Positions 25,501-38,900 of a DNA stretch of 64,000 nucleotides are shown here, piece after piece. The position numbers were made by a program, and so were the translations under genes. A model generated the notes under the pieces. That model saw nothing but the letters and a program-made list of their open reading frames with translations, was not told the DNA's origin and ran no database searches. The first letter of the stretch is position 1. Each line of letters opens with the position of its first letter. The stretch lies in contig NC_052496.1 of NCBI RefSeq assembly GCF_009730915.1, forward strand, positions 419,875 to 483,874. The letters run 5' to 3'. This stretch comes from Dioscorea cayenensis subsp. rotundata. Lineage: Eukaryota > Streptophyta > Magnoliopsida > Dioscoreales > Dioscoreaceae.

Positions 25501-28500
25501 TTAGCCATATGCCCTAGACATATTACAGAAGTAGCAAGCGGAATCAATAGTGAATTCCTAACACATACGGCAATTTATTGAATGGAGCCCTATCAGACCT
25601 TAACAGCATGATAAGGTGGAGTCTTTCGACATTTACAGCAGCCAATGTTCATGGCTCCAGGGTATGTTTTTGTAAGACCACGCATTTGGACTGCAACATT
25701 CAGATCAGTTGCATCTTGAGCTGTTTGCTGTTTTACAACTGTTTCCTCAGCGACGACGTCCTCATCATCTGGTGTGACATCATCTGGTGTTGGAATTGGG
25801 TCTATGCAACTACATAGGCTGCCTTCTGAAACAAAGTCAGATGGAGAAGGTAAGGTTATTGCAAAAACCAATTTAAGTTTAGTGAAACTTAAAATTAGAG
25901 TACAACTTATAAGGGAGTCCAAATACCTTCCTCTTTGTCTCCACCATTTCCTGTCCAATATGAAGGCTTCAGAAAGTAAAATATGGATTTCCTCACGCCA
26001 TTTGAATTTGGAATTATATTGTCCAGGTAAATAGCCAAAAGGATCCACAAGAAGAAAGTTGAGATCAACCACTTATAAATATTATCCTGGGGAAACATAC
26101 AAACATAATCAGACATGATCATTAAAAGTAATGGAGATTTAAGAGAGATTTAGGTTGTGAGCATACAATAGTTATCACACAATCAGTGTCATCAGCAGTA
26201 CATTCTCCACGTCTTTGCCAACTAATCCCTTTGTCTTGAGAAGTGGCAGTTGCCTTGCCGAGCAAATCAAGAGCTTTGGCTAAAAGGTTTGGGGGAAAAA
26301 AGGACCAGATTATTCGGTATGTTCGTGAGAAGTTCTTTTCATATGGGAACCCAAATGTGGTAACAAGCTGCATCACAAAAGAATCCGATTATCACTTTTA
26401 CTTGTGCCATCACATTTAAAAGTTCAATGTGGTCTACAGAGAAAAGTCTTACTTGAGTCAAGAAGCCAATTATAAATATTGAAAACCCAAATGTAGTTGC
26501 TGATGACGACTTGCTGATAAAAGTTGAAATCATGAAGGCAAAACCAAGCTGCAAAAGACATATGCATAAGATTCTTCCTTCAAAAGGGTATTTGCTCACA
26601 TTAAAACGCCCCACCAAGAAAACAATGGCATAGCAAACTTAAAACAAAAACTAACCATGTTAAGCTGGAAGAGAAAGAAAACAAGGAAGAGAATGGGAAA
26701 ACTGTTGTGCAAGAAAAAATCAAACTGAAACATCATCCCAAATAGCACTGTGAAAAGTGCTGAGAGGAGTGTGAGCAAAGCCTCCCACATAAGCCAGGAA
26801 AGCCAAAAGGCAGATTCATAAAGCCCCATTATGGACATTGCCTGCAGAAGTTCACAAATGCGAGTCCTCAGTACTATAGGCCATGGAAAATAGCAACTTG
26901 GTGAATCAAATATTCATATCAGTGAAACTGTATTTTGACAGTGAAGCACAGTAAATGCAATGACCTGTCGAAGCTTGAGCTCTTTTTCTGTAACCAAAGA
27001 GCTTATTTGGAACACAAAACCAAACATGGCTATTGCAAGGAAGAAAGTTGGCCCAGCCGTCCCAATAACAGAGAAAATTTCCGTAGCAGGGTGAGCAAAT
27101 TCCTTTAGTCCGACAACCCAGCTAAACTTTGGATCTGAGCATGAACCGAATCCCCGATGAGTAAAATATACAGAATAAACATTAGAATGAAGGCAACAAC
27201 AATAAGCAAGAAATGAAGTTGTAGTTCAGAAAAAGGATAGTCCAACGATGGACTATTGGCATCAAGAGTAACAAAGTTAGTCACTGGGTTGATTACCATG
27301 CTAAACTTACGAATCATACACTCATATAAGAGCTTTAGAAATTAATCGCCAATGGAAACAAATGTTCAATAACCTCAAGTCACTAGATGGTTCAGCCATA
27401 TACATCATAAACAACAAACATATTAGAACAAATGGTTGAAAAGGTGCAAGATGGTGAGACCAAAAGGGCCAAAGGGAAGACTTAAGCTAAGTACCGGATA
27501 ATGGATTTATCCACAAGATAAAAACGAAATTCTTTATGTAACTTACGCTCATGTATAACTGCAGTAATAGCGTTTGTAAAGATTAGAGTGTTGCCTTTGT
27601 CCCAAAAAATTAAATAAATAAATAAATGAATAAATAAATATAGATTAAAGAGAGTTGCACCTCCGATCAAAGACCTAGCAATTTCACGCTCAGCAGCAAT
27701 TTGAAGTGGGACCTGAAACTTAAAAGTGGGGTCCTCATACTTCCCTCTTTTAGCCACAGGAGTTGAATTAGTTTGGATACCATAGCTTATGATCGTTGGT
27801 TTTCTTTCTACAAAGTGAAGAGCACCAGGGCATCGCAGTTGATTGCTTCCAAGCCATGCATCCACTTCATCAGGAGTTGTAAAGGATATAACCTGCAAAT
27901 TTTTCAAACAATCCCTAACTCTTTGTGAAGAAGAACAAGAAAGGCTACGACACTCTCGTAAAGAACATTTTCTGCATATTAAAAATATCCGGACAAGCAT
28001 ACCCAAAAGTACTTGGACAAAATGAATTCTCTCCATATATTGTAATTATAAAAAACAATAACCGACAATATTCTGCAAACAAAGTTTGATAGGCAAGTTC
28101 GCATGAAAATCTCAAACCATTTAAAGGTTTCAGCCTGGACAATTCTATCTAACTTGCAAGTTTGGACTTTATTCACACCTTGCATGACAATTTTCACATT
28201 TCACATGGTATTGTCTACAGTTTAGGTTACCTTGGGAGTTGGGACTTATAAAATTTATTCCTCATGTACAAGCACCCGATTCATAAAACAATAGCCGATT
28301 TACGAATAAAATATTCATTAAATATACATGGCCAGTTCCTGAAACAGCAGCTGATGGCTGATTTCCGAAAAACAAAGATGCCTAACATAATCTCAAACAC
28401 CGCCCCCACCACTACAATTTTCTATTTCAAAATTCCTCCGATATAGAACCAGTAAGCTATCAATATAGTCCCATTCATTCTGATAGACTAAGATATAAAG

Positions 28501-29082
28501 CAACAGATGATAAACAAAAATCACCATAATTCATTCAATGAAACCATTTCACTGAGATCTTAAGCTTCGCGAACCTAATTGAATTCAATATATAAGCCAA
28601 TTCGATAAAAATAAAATTCAAAAGCCAACCCACATCTTATCGAGACATCCAAATCCCATCAAAGCAAAAAAATGGAAAAATGAATTAAATCATCAAAGAA
28701 AGAGGATTCGCCACCAAACCTTTTCAGGAGGAATCACCCTTCCCGGATTGTTCTCCATGATGCCCTTCACAATCTGCCCAACCCGATTGCTCCCGTTCCC
28801 GCTCCAGACGAAATCGAAGCAGGGCACCTTGACAAAGAACTTCTCCTCGCAAGGAGGAATCGGGGGAGCAATTAGGGCTTCCGGATTATCAACGTTATCA
28901 TACGCTGATCCAGCCCGCGATCGAGCTGCTTTATCGATGCAAAAGATGAGGAAAATGAAGAATAATGAGGAGAAGAGCTTCAGAAACGCCGATCGCTTGT
29001 GCCTCCATGTGAGGATCGCGTTCTTCATCGTCAGCGCCCTGTATTGCTGCCATAGAAGCTGAGCCCCAGTCTGCAACTCCAT
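22593..29082 (-). CDS. ABCA2: Half-size ABC transporter, subfamily A, ABCA2-like
   Basis: Sixteen exons on the minus strand: 29082-28720, 27892-27661, 27134-26965, 26841-26656, 26548-26453, 26367-26167, 26086-25927, 25825-25599, 25513-25396, 25302-25226, 25138-25049, 24605-24462, 24194-23889, 23788-23708, 23589-23413, 22850-22593. All are GT-AG and in frame, giving 961 aa. One N-terminal TM helix ([14 protein letters not shown]) is followed by a luminal loop, a cluster of TM helices (about residues 255-410), then one nucleotide-binding domain: Walker [10 protein letters not shown] near 561, Q-loop CPQ, signature YSGGMKRR near 662, Walker B LVFLDEP and H-loop TTHSMEE. The CCKCRKTPP segment before the NBD and the [10 protein letters not shown] tail are typical of the plant ABCA2 branch. 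The substrate is unknown; plant ABCAs are linked to lipid or fatty-acid transport. The gene is divergent from a second ABCA gene at 35957. Confidence 0.93.
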
Positions 29083-29330
29083 TGGCGAAGGAGAAGCTCA
29101 AGATCCAGATCACTGGCCCGAGATCTCCGAGCAAGAGACGGGGGGTTTTGCTTCGGTATATATTTATATATATATAGCGGTGGAGATGCGGGGGCGGGAT
29201 CCTCCGTTTCTCGCGAATTTACGGGGATACGTTGCGTTTTAACCCCTTAAAAAGTTCAAAATTACTTCTCATTCTTATTTGTTTTTTCCTTAACAACTGT
29301 GCATCAGGATTCGTTTTTATATAGATATAT

Positions 29331-29617
29331 ATATATATAAAAATTGATTATGCGCCCGCAATTGGTAAAAATCTCACATTAGATGTGGTTTGTTTTTAAG
29401 ATTTTGGACTGTAAATTTTAGTAGAAATAAAATTAAACGTGATTTATTGAGTTTTTGTGCATGAAATAATTGAATAATTTAGATCAAAATATTATGTATT
29501 TTATTTTTTACTGTATAATTATTTATAAACATAATAATCACTGTTTATTAATAGCTGAAAATCGTTGGATTGAAATTCGATGGACCAAAAACATGTCTAT
29601 GCAATTTTTATATATAT
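29331..29617. mobile_element. MITE-like element with AT-rich inverted ends
   Basis: ATATATATAAAAATTG at 29331-29346 is matched inverted by CAATTTTTATATATAT at 29602-29617. The inside is AT-rich and non-coding. The low-complexity ends make this weaker than the other MITE candidates. Confidence 0.35.
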
Positions 29618-30539
29618 TATTATTTTTTTTTAAAAAATTTTATATATAGATAGCCCTTGAAAGATAATTAATTTATTTACCACTCTGCCCTTTTTGAAAA
29701 AGACATTGCACTACTCCCTTTTACTTTTATATTGACAATTTTAATTTTTTTTAATTTTGGTTAAATTATATGTTAAGTGTACTCTTTAATTTTTATTAGA
29801 GCAAGGTCAAGTAATTAGAAAAGTCAAGAAGGTGCTTTCAAGTTTTCTTGATTTTAGAGTTTAACATATCATCATAGACTAGAATTATTTTATAGGCTAC
29901 TATGGTAGAAGAATATTGCTCTTTAGCTTAGGATTTTGGTTTTATGTTTTGTTTTCATATCCAAAACTCTGGCTTTATGAATCTCTTTATTTGTTTATTT
30001 TTCTTAACCGAGTGTTTCAGCTCTTTGTAACAATATATATATAAGATGGGGTAAAGCCTAATTTTTATCAAAAATATATTAGCAACTATGTATATTTTAT
30101 TTAGATTTGTTCTAATTTATAAAAACTATGGGTGTTTAAGATTAGAAAAAAAAAACAAAATTAAAAAATTAAAAAAGGATAAACATTGCCGTAGTTTCTA
30201 GTATCTTTTCACTAAATATAAGAACAAGAAAACATTGTAATTAAACTTTTGCTAGAATTTGAGATAAATATATCTCCAAAGTCCAAACACATGGAAAGCA
30301 CCTCGTAATTTTCATCTAAGGCCATTGACAGGGAATGAAAATGAACCAGATGGGAACGTCAGCAATCTTGAATATATAAATAGAGTTTCAACTTTCAAGT
30401 TTTACTCCCATGAAAGCTCAGCAAGAGGGACTTGTCAGTAATTTTAGAAAGTGAAAACTAACAACTAAGTTTAAACTATTTGGGGGGCTTATATGTAAGG
30501 TACCAATCAGTGTCACTCACGCAAAAACTCACGGGCGAG

Positions 30540-30792
30540 AACAGTGCGTTGAGATTGGGAAAGTTTTTTTGTGAAAAGGACCGGGGCGAATCCGCTAGAG
30601 ATTTCAGGAACGTGCACAAGTTTCGGTGAAACAAGTGGGGATGAAGTCGTACTCACGTGGGCGCTATAACCACCCATACACAACCATTATTCACAACTCC
30701 CAGAAAATGTGTCCTCAGTCAAAAATCGAACTCTCACCACTCGATGAGAGCTCTATCGATGACTCGTGTACCAATAGACCCGAAGGTCGTTG
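30540..30792 (-). mobile_element. tRNA-derived SINE (family A, copy 2)
   Basis: On the minus strand it shows the same order of blocks as the SINE at 11060: GTCTATTGGTAC, then GAGAGTTCGATTTTTGA as B box, CTGGGAGTTGTGAATAATGG, GGGTGGTTATAGCGCCCACG, and AACTTGTGCACG near the end. Length and spacing are similar, divergence is moderate, and no clear target-site duplication was found. Open frames of 70-107 codons across it are by-products. Confidence 0.6.
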
Positions 30793-31333
30793 GCGAGATT
30801 GGAAAAGATTTGATCTCAAGGCAAACATGTGGTTGTGCAGAGAGGAAGGTGGTAAGAGGGACAATTACAAACTAATCCTTGAACTCCTTGAAATAACGAA
30901 CAAGCCCTCCCCGGTTCATTTGTGCGTGGTTATGGAGGAATGTTATTAAATTATTATTTATTTTCCATAAATCCAAACATTCCAGTCAAAGCTTAATATC
31001 TGTAACATTTAAGTTTAACTTCTTCTCATTAATTTCTATGGTCTTATTGATAATATACTATAATCTAAGTCACGTCACAGACGTAATACTCACTGAAAAA
31101 GTTAGATTGGGAACTTAGTGAGAAATTTCAATGAATTATGTCAAACCTTTTATTAATATTTTATATTTACAAGGAAAAATAATAATAATAATAATAAATT
31201 GTTTGTGTTGCGACTTGGATTTATTCAAGACTGATGCATAGGTAGGTATATGAACTTCATGGCAAAGGCATCAAAGTCCAATTAATAGTTTATTGGAGCC
31301 AACATCATGTTTTACACCAATTGAGCACCATAT

Positions 31334-31364
<31 letters not shown>

Positions 31365-32265
31365 TAATGTAATATTTTTAATAGATGATCGTTGAATTTT
31401 CTATGTTATCTCGTATTGCATCATGCGTAGCAATTTCTTGCTTGTTTGTTGCAACAAAGTAGGTATAGTACTGTAAGTTTTGACCTTCACCTATAACAGT
31501 TAAGTACTAGAGATATACCTCATAATGCTCGCATTAATTAAAAACATTCTAATTAAAGATTTGATTTGTTAAGTCTAATTCAAATAACAATTTGATCAAG
31601 TTTTTGCATACAAATTATAATCATTGTTACATCTTGTTTTGGGGATTGAGCCAAATAATGTAGAATAAACACTATGATATTATTTTCCACAATTTTAATT
31701 ACTTAAATAAATAAATAATATTAATCTAAAATTTTATTATTATTTATAAGAAAAATAAATTTAAATAATTTACAATTTAGTTTTAATTAATATTACTGAA
31801 ATAAAAAATTGATTAACTCAAAATTTAATATTTTTTAAAAAAATCTCCTAACTCCAATTTTGTCCACCAAACAAAACATTTTTTTTAAAGTTTTTCTAAA
31901 TATCTTTTTACATGTTTTAAAATTTTTATATAAGTTACAATATTTTTCCCATAAGAGTTTATAAAATAAAATACACATAATAAATAGTTTGATAAAAAAA
32001 TATTTAAAAATTGATCCAAGTGATAAGAGTTTATGGTCATTTAAGTAAATATTTTTGAATTTACCAATATTAGTAACCCAACACACAGGAGTCTTACACT
32101 AAAAAGTCAGATATTCAAATCCCATCTCACGCATGATGAATATTGTAAATAGTGTGATTGTCCGTCTTATAAAAAAAAATATTAATTTTTAAATATTTTT
32201 TGAGAGAATTTTTTATTTTATTTTACAAGATTTTTAGGACCTTATTCCAAATTTATTTAGAGATT

Positions 32266-32558
32266 ATGGCTTTATTTGGATTGGTTTTTGGAAAACCCAG
32301 AAGTGTTTTTTTATAAGTTAAGTACTTATGGGTTCCAAAAATATTGTTTGTATTGGCTTTTCTGCAGAAGCAGAAACTCGTAAAAAAAAAATTGTTTTTC
32401 AGCTTATTTTTACAGCTTCTGCTTCTAGTAAAAGCTAATAAAATAAAAAAAAAGTGTGTAACTTACTCTGGAAAAACACTTTTTTTTTTTTTCCAGAATT
32501 ACTTATACTAAACTAAAAAAAAAAAATATTTTTTTTATAAGCCAATCCAAACAAGGTC
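32266..32558. mobile_element. MITE with terminal inverted repeats
   Basis: GGCTTTATTTGGATTGG at the left end is the inverted partner of CCAATCCAAACAAGGTC at the right end. The inside holds further inverted poly-A/poly-T and AGCAGAAAC/GCTTCTGCTT pairs, so the whole 290 bases could fold into a long hairpin. There is no coding capacity. It resembles hAT-type MITEs common in plants. Confidence 0.6.
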
Positions 32559-32683
32559 TAAAACTCTCGCTAGGCTAGACGGGTGAATCAAAGAAATAAA
32601 AATAAATAAAGTAACTATAAAAAAAGACTCAATTCTTGACCGAAAGCTCGAATGGACTCGACCATGCTATGAAAACTTGATCA

Positions 32684-34555
32684 ATGGAGCAACGCTTGCT
32701 ATCTCTACTCCAATCACAACCGTTAAACCCCAATCAACTAAAGCAAATCCACGCTTTGATTGTCACATCTCAGCCGTCCATTTTTCCTCTCTTTCTAAAA
32801 CTCGTATCAGCCCCTGCAACCATTCACTACGCTCACCAAGTGTTCGATGTAATTCCCCAACCAAACCCGCTCTTCTCCAACTCCATCGTATCCATCTTCT
32901 CCAAGCTTTCGCTCCACCAAGACGCCATTAATGTCTTCTTCTCCGCTCATCGCAAGGGAACCGAGCTGTTGTTTTTCACCGTCCCCTCGATCCTCAAGTC
33001 TTGTGTTTCTTTGGTTGCCGCTGTGGAGGGGAAGCAAGTGCATGCGCTCTCGCTGGTTCGTGGGTTTTGTTCCAATGTTTACATTCAAACGGCGCTGATT
33101 GATTTCTACTCGAAAAATGGGGATATGGATGCTGCTGAGAAAGTTTTTGGTGAGATTTCGGTCAAGGATCCAGTGCCTTGCAATTGTTTGATATCTGGAT
33201 ACTCGAAGTCCGGGAATGTTCAGGCTGCGCGGCGAGTGTTTGATGTGATGCCGGTGAGGACGGTTGCTTCCTGGAATTCGATGATATCGTGCTATGCGCA
33301 CGTTGGGGATCCGGTTCAAGGGCTGAGGTTGTTTGAGCGAATGCGAGACGAGAAGGAGAAACCGAATGAGATGACTCTTGTCACCGTTCTCTCGATTTGT
33401 GCAAAACTGGGTGATTTGAGCACAGGTTTGAAGGTCAAGGAGATGGTTGATGCGCATGATTTGCGGACGAATTTGATAGTGCGGACAGCGGTGTTGGAAA
33501 TGTATGTGAAGTGTGGTGCAGTTGATGAGGCACGCAAAGTGTTTGATGAAATGTGTCAAAGAGATGTTGTTGCTTGGAGTGCCATGATTGCTGGTTATGC
33601 TCAAAATGGGAGATCAATTGATGCTCTGGAGCTCTTTGAGAAGATGAGATTAGTGAATGTTGAGCCGAACGAGGTCACTCTTGTCAGTGTTCTGTCTGCT
33701 TGTGCTCAACTGGGCTCTGTTGAGGTTGGAGAGCAAATAGGAAGATACATTGAGAGCCAGGGATTTGCTTCAGGGGTGTATGTTGGTTCTGCATTGGTTG
33801 ACATGTACGCGAAGTGCGGTAACATAAAACGGGCTCGAGCTGTTTACGATAATATGCGTCATAAGGATGTTGTATCTTGGAACTCCATGATTCGAGGACT
33901 CGCCTTTAATGGACTGGCAGATGAAGCAATTGATCTCTATGAGAAGATGATTAGAGAGCAACTCAAACCAAATGATGTGACTTTTGTGGGATTGTTAAGT
34001 GCTTGTGTGCATGGTGGCTTGGTTGCTGCAGGAATTCAGTTTTTCAACAGTATGCAGAAAGTACACAATGTTTTGCCAAAGGTTGAACATTGTGCATGTA
34101 TGGTTGACTTATATTGTAGATCAGGAAGACTTGAAGAAGCCTATAAGTTCATCAGTGATATGGAAGTTGAACCAAATATTGTCATTTGGGGCACACTTTT
34201 GAGTGCTTGCAGAGTTCACTCTGATGTTGAACTCGCCGAGCGATCAATGGAGAAGCTACTGGTGTTGGAGCCTGATAATTCTGCTAATTATGTGCTACTA
34301 TCTAGCATATATGCTGATGCTGGTAGATGGGAAGAAGCTAGGAAAATGAGGAACCTGATGAGGAGAAAAGATGTTCAGAAAGTGGCTGGTTATAGTTGGA
34401 TAGAACTAGATGATACGGTACATAAGTTTTTGGCTGGTGATACATATCATCCAAGATGTGATGACATATATGATGTTGTTGATGGATTGAGTTTGCAATT
34501 GAAATGGGTGGATAAGAATACAGAGTATGATCAAGAGGTCTGGGAGGCTTTGTGA
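32684..34555 (+). CDS. Pentatricopeptide repeat protein, PLS class with E domain
   Basis: An intronless frame of 623 aa. It starts MEQRLLSLLQSQPLNPNQLKQIHALIVTS-like; LKQIHA is the typical opening of PLS-type PPR proteins. Tandem 31-36-residue repeats follow, with recurring ALIDFYSK/ALVDMYAKCG, VARKVFDEM and DVVSWNSMI(R/S)G phrases from about residue 60 to 480. A C-terminal E/E+ region ends the protein (VEPNIVIWGTLLSACR, then NYVLLSSIYADAGRWEEA, YSWIELDDTVHKFLAGD). No DYW deaminase domain follows, so if it edits organelle RNA it would rely on a partner. Such proteins bind single-stranded RNA in mitochondria or plastids; an N-terminal targeting peptide is not obvious by eye. The target transcript is unknown. 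Confidence 0.93.
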   Translation: MEQRLLSLLQSQPLNPNQLKQIHALIVTSQPSIFPLFLKLVSAPATIHYAHQVFDVIPQPNPLFSNSIVSIFSKLSLHQDAINVFFSAHRKGTELLFFTVPSILKSCVSLVAAVEGKQVHALSLVRGFCSNVYIQTALIDFYSKNGDMDAAEKVFGEISVKDPVPCNCLISGYSKSGNVQAARRVFDVMPVRTVASWNSMISCYAHVGDPVQGLRLFERMRDEKEKPNEMTLVTVLSICAKLGDLSTGLKVKEMVDAHDLRTNLIVRTAVLEMYVKCGAVDEARKVFDEMCQRDVVAWSAMIAGYAQNGRSIDALELFEKMRLVNVEPNEVTLVSVLSACAQLGSVEVGEQIGRYIESQGFASGVYVGSALVDMYAKCGNIKRARAVYDNMRHKDVVSWNSMIRGLAFNGLADEAIDLYEKMIREQLKPNDVTFVGLLSACVHGGLVAAGIQFFNSMQKVHNVLPKVEHCACMVDLYCRSGRLEEAYKFISDMEVEPNIVIWGTLLSACRVHSDVELAERSMEKLLVLEPDNSANYVLLSSIYADAGRWEEARKMRNLMRRKDVQKVAGYSWIELDDTVHKFLAGDTYHPRCDDIYDVVDGLSLQLKWVDKNTEYDQEVWEAL

Positions 34556-35956
34556 CTGTGAGTTTTGTGTACTATTTTTTTGAAAAATATAATTGTAGTA
34601 TTTATTTTCATGATCACATTCAAATGCATATTTGTTTGTCTTGTTGCAAGTTTCTTTTGGTTAGGTATCAGCTCGTTTGCAAACGTGTCTACATTATTTC
34701 AACAAACAAGGATGTGAGCAAAAAAGAACAAAGGAATCAAATTTGTTGCTTGTCTTGTTAGGTTGTATGATAAGGACTATGACAACAATTGAGATCAGAA
34801 TTTTATCAACTGCATTGTTTGACTTGTGCTCCTCTGTGTTTATGTTTCCTTATTATTATTATTATTATTTTTTTTTATTTTGTTTGTAAGTGCTGTACCC
34901 CATTAAAGGGTTGTCAAGTAGGTATGGTGGAGGTTGTCAAGTTGGTACAGTGATGCACTAGTTGCGGTGTTTATCTACTACAAATTTATCAATCCGGCCA
35001 TGTGTCATATTAGGCGATAAAAGTTCTATCATATGCACATTCAGAAGATTTTCAAAAACAAAAACAAGCTGATAAACCTCTTATTATACAATGTTGAAGG
35101 AGAAGGATATAACCTCTCCCATGAGAGACTTATTGGACCTATTTAAATAATATTATAAATAGTACTTAAGCCGGAGAACAAATAACTTGATAATTTATAT
35201 GCATGCTTAAAAAATTTTATATTGTAGTGATCTCATATCAAAAGATGTTGATATTGAATGGGAGAACAATAGGGAAACTATATAAATGACAACTTTATAG
35301 AATAGATCAAATAAAGTTACAAAGTTTCAAATTAAATACAAAACAATGATACTATAAAATCAGGATAAAATATAATAACTAGATAAAATGAATCAACTTG
35401 AAAAAAAGAAAGTTAAATAATAAACCCACTATTCTATTAAAACAAGGCTGTTAATTTAATCTCTAAACCAGGACATCCCATCTAAATCCTAACTTAATGT
35501 TTCATAAGAAAAATCGCCATTCATGCATGCAAAGTGAGACCATTTTGTCTCAATATTTCTTGTGGACAGTGGTACAAATAAATCTTTTTAAACTAATCAA
35601 TTAGTTACATTATCAACTCAAACATCTTGTTTGTACTTTATGCTGTTTAATGTCATTAAAATCCATAACCTAAATTCTTGTTTAGAAATCATTTTAAAAA
35701 GTGTTAATCATTGCTTATGAAAAGGATAAGTCACAACTTAACCTTTATTAGCTTCATAATTTATATAAACTCCCTAAAGATTTAAAATTTCAGGGCTTGT
35801 TTATAATACGAAAGTTTTAAAGGGTGTTAATGAAAAATTTCTCGTCTTTATATAAGATACCACCCCCCTCTAAACTCAGCGCTCGCACCGCTCGCGCACC
35901 CGCGCAGAGAGAGGGGGAGAGAGGGAGCGAGCTCGAAGGCTCGGGAGAGCAGAGCT
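34556..35956. other. Intergenic region between PPR and second ABCA gene
   Basis: PPR 3' untranslated region, a (TTA)n run near 34852, AT-rich DNA without a gene, and then the ABCA promoter. Confidence 0.5.
35849..35855 (+). promoter_or_regulatory. Probable TATA box of the + strand ABCA gene
   Basis: TATATAA about 100 bases upstream of the ATG at 35957, followed by a C-rich and GA-rich leader. Confidence 0.5.
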
Positions 35957-38900
35957 ATGGATCCAATGGCGGCCACGTCCAGAGGAGCCCCGAGCGCATT
36001 CACCCAGGCCAACGCTCTCCTTCGCAAGAATCTCATCTTCCAGGTTTTTCAATTGCTTCTCGAATTGCTTGCTTAGTTCCTACGCGTTTCTTGTAGAACT
36101 TCAATCGGAACACCTTTACGGTGTTTCTTGGTATGCAGAAGCGCAATTTGAAGACGAACATCGGTGTAGTTGTGTTTCCAGTCATCCTCTGTGTGCTTCT
36201 CGTCGTTCTCCAGAATATGGTGAACCATGAGCTCGAGAAGCCTAAGAATCGGTGTGGATGTCGCTGTGTCGGCGTGCGTGCGGATGGGACGTGCGAGGCT
36301 GTGTGTGGGATCGAGTATTCCACTCTGATTCAGGCCGCGACCTGTCCCATCCCCAGTCCTCCGGCGTGGCCGCCTTTGCTTCAAGTCCCTCCCCCTGGGT
36401 TCCTTGCAACCAGAGGGGCCTCTACTCCATTCGCTGATTTGCCGGATGAATCTTGCAAGGCGACGCATTCTTGCTTCGCCACTGTGCTCATCACTGGCCT
36501 TGACCGAACGGTCGCTGAAAGTATGTATACATTTTCACTTCTCTTCATTGGGCGTGTTTGGATCAAGGGAAAGTAAATGAATGGAAATGCTCAAGTAAAA
36601 ATTAAATGAATGAAAATTGTGTCCATGAATTCTCTTCCATTAGACCTTTAAACGCATGAAAAGTTTTTTTTTTCCTTCTTGCATTTCTTCCAGTCTTCTA
36701 TTTTTGTCCTCTATTTTCTTCAATTCAAACCTAATAATAATGTTCTTTTCTACCAGTTTTGCAATCTATCTTGACTGTACTTTGTGTTGCTTGATTAGGT
36801 CTTTCAGGAAACTTCTTTACTGCTGTTAATTACTCTTCATCAAACTTCTCTGATTTTCTGAGCTCTTTATCTGATTTTGTGCTGGTGAGTTTTTATGTAT
36901 GCACAGTAATTGTTTTACATTTTCTTAGGCCTGTAGTTTCTTTTCACTGATATGTTTATTTGTGACATTGCCTGATCTCACTTTTCTTTCAAAAAAAAAA
37001 AAACTGTCAGGGGACAGATACACACCCAAAATATGTGAATTTTATCGAACCTGCTTTTGTTTCTAATCACCCCTTATATGTGCTTCAACCACTTTGCAAT
37101 TCAAATTTGTCACTCGTGGTTCCTGTTCAGCTTGGTTCTGTAACAGTGGCTCAAGGTATGAGGCTTCTTTCCGATATACACAGACAAATGAGCAGTCTTC
37201 TTTCCTTGTGAATTATTATATTTAATAATTGAACTTCCGTGCATTGTTGTATAATCCATAAGTTTCCCGAATCTGTGCAATTTGAATAGAGGTGAAATGT
37301 GTCCAAGGTTTGTCCTTGTGGCGTGATAGTTCGTCAGCTGTGAATTATGAGTTGTTTAAGGGTTACCAACAAGGAAACACTGAAAAGAAGATAAACTCAA
37401 TTGTGACAGGTGATCTTTATACCTTGGATCTTATTATAAAAAGTTCTTATTTACAAATCCAATTTTGCTTATTTATTTATTTATTTATTTTGCAGCTTAT
37501 GATTTCCTAAATACCAACGTGACTAATTTCAATGTTAGTATTTGGTACAATTCTACCTATCATGACAGCACAGCTGTTGCCCTCAAGCCATTGGTGCGTG
37601 TCAAACGCGCAATAAATCTGGTAGGTGTTTAACATCAGATGGAATATCTTATTTTGTAGTTTGTATTTTGTATATATGTACTCTTAGATTCTCAATGCTT
37701 GGTGTGGGTTTGGTTGCTCTGTTTTGTTTTTCTTTTCATGTTTTCCATTTCCAGTCTTACCCCACCAGCCCAACCCCTTCTTCCGCCCTTATCTTAATTA
37801 TCCATTTGAAAAGTTTTATTTTTTTAATAATTATACCCTTTTTTAAATTTTAAAGTAATTCCAGTTTTAATCTATAATATATTTTCATAGCCTATATTTT
37901 TGTGATTGCTGTACTGATTATTCGTGTAATGCCTTACATCACCTTGCTTCTATCCTTGCGGATTGACTATTTGACTAGTAGGTTTCAATATCAAAAGTCA
38001 AATTCATTTCCCGTATGCACTGGTTGATAATGAGTTCCCACAGTCCTCTTGGAGTTCCCACTTTCCTATTATCTTATTGTAAGACTTGAAATTTGAAAAC
38101 ATAATACATTTGTATCTGTTGACATGTTATTCTTTTTGAAATTCCTTTTTAACCTTTGGTAGAAGAAACAAAGAACATGTTAATCAGTTAATGCCCTTCA
38201 TTTATGACAGGTCTCCAATGCTTACCTCCAATGGCTGGGGGGTACTGGTGTTAAAATGCAGTTTGACTTTGTCAAAGAAATGCCAAAACCAGCAACACAA
38301 ATTAGGCTTGATTTCTCTTCTCTTCTCAGTGTGCTGTTCTTTACTTGGACACTTGAGCTACTTTTTCCAGTAAGTAATATGTCCTGTATTTAAGGTCAGA
38401 TCTGTATTTTTGACCTTCACAATCTCTCCCAAGCTGTAACTTTTTCATAAATCAAATCTTGTTGAAAATGAATCTTTATGGACAAATTCCATGGCAATTC
38501 ATTTAACGTCATGAACTTTGCCTTGTGACTGTTGAAGTCCATCAGTTTCGTTGTGGAGAGGTTTCTAAATTGAGCCATAACTTTCTCACTTCTGATGTAG
38601 ATTATGTTGACATACCTGGTTTATGAGAAGCAACATCAGTTAAAACTAATGATGAAAATGCACGGACTTGGGGAAGGAGCATACTGGACTATATCATATG
38701 CTTATTTCCTTTCACTGTCATTGTTTTATATGCTATGCTTTGTGGCATTTGGCTCGGTTATTGGTAAGATTGTCGAGAAACTTCACCGGTAAATGACATA
38801 TGTCGTGTATCAAACACCATGGACATAATAGAGCTTCTATTCTTTGCAGGGCTGAAATTCTTCACACTGAATTATTACAGCCTTCAGGCTGTTTTCTATT

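Larger units (their letters stand above)
29083..32683. other. Intergenic region between ABCA2-like and PPR genes
   Basis: An AT-rich TATA-like run near 29158-29178 could serve the minus-strand ABCA2-like gene. Beyond that lie two MITE-like elements, one SINE, (AT)n near 31342-31364 and AAT repeats near 31180. There is no supported gene. Confidence 0.55.

Noticed and set aside
32085..32150. Possible further SINE remnant (GATATTCAAATCCC B-box-like)
   Set aside because: Only one box-like motif is visible and no body matches the other SINEs.
32807..33604. 265-codon minus-strand open frame
   Set aside because: It lies entirely antisense to the PPR coding sequence, whose repeats explain the open frame.
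36073..36468. 131-codon minus-strand open frame
   Set aside because: Antisense to exon 2 of the + strand ABCA gene; no family resemblance.
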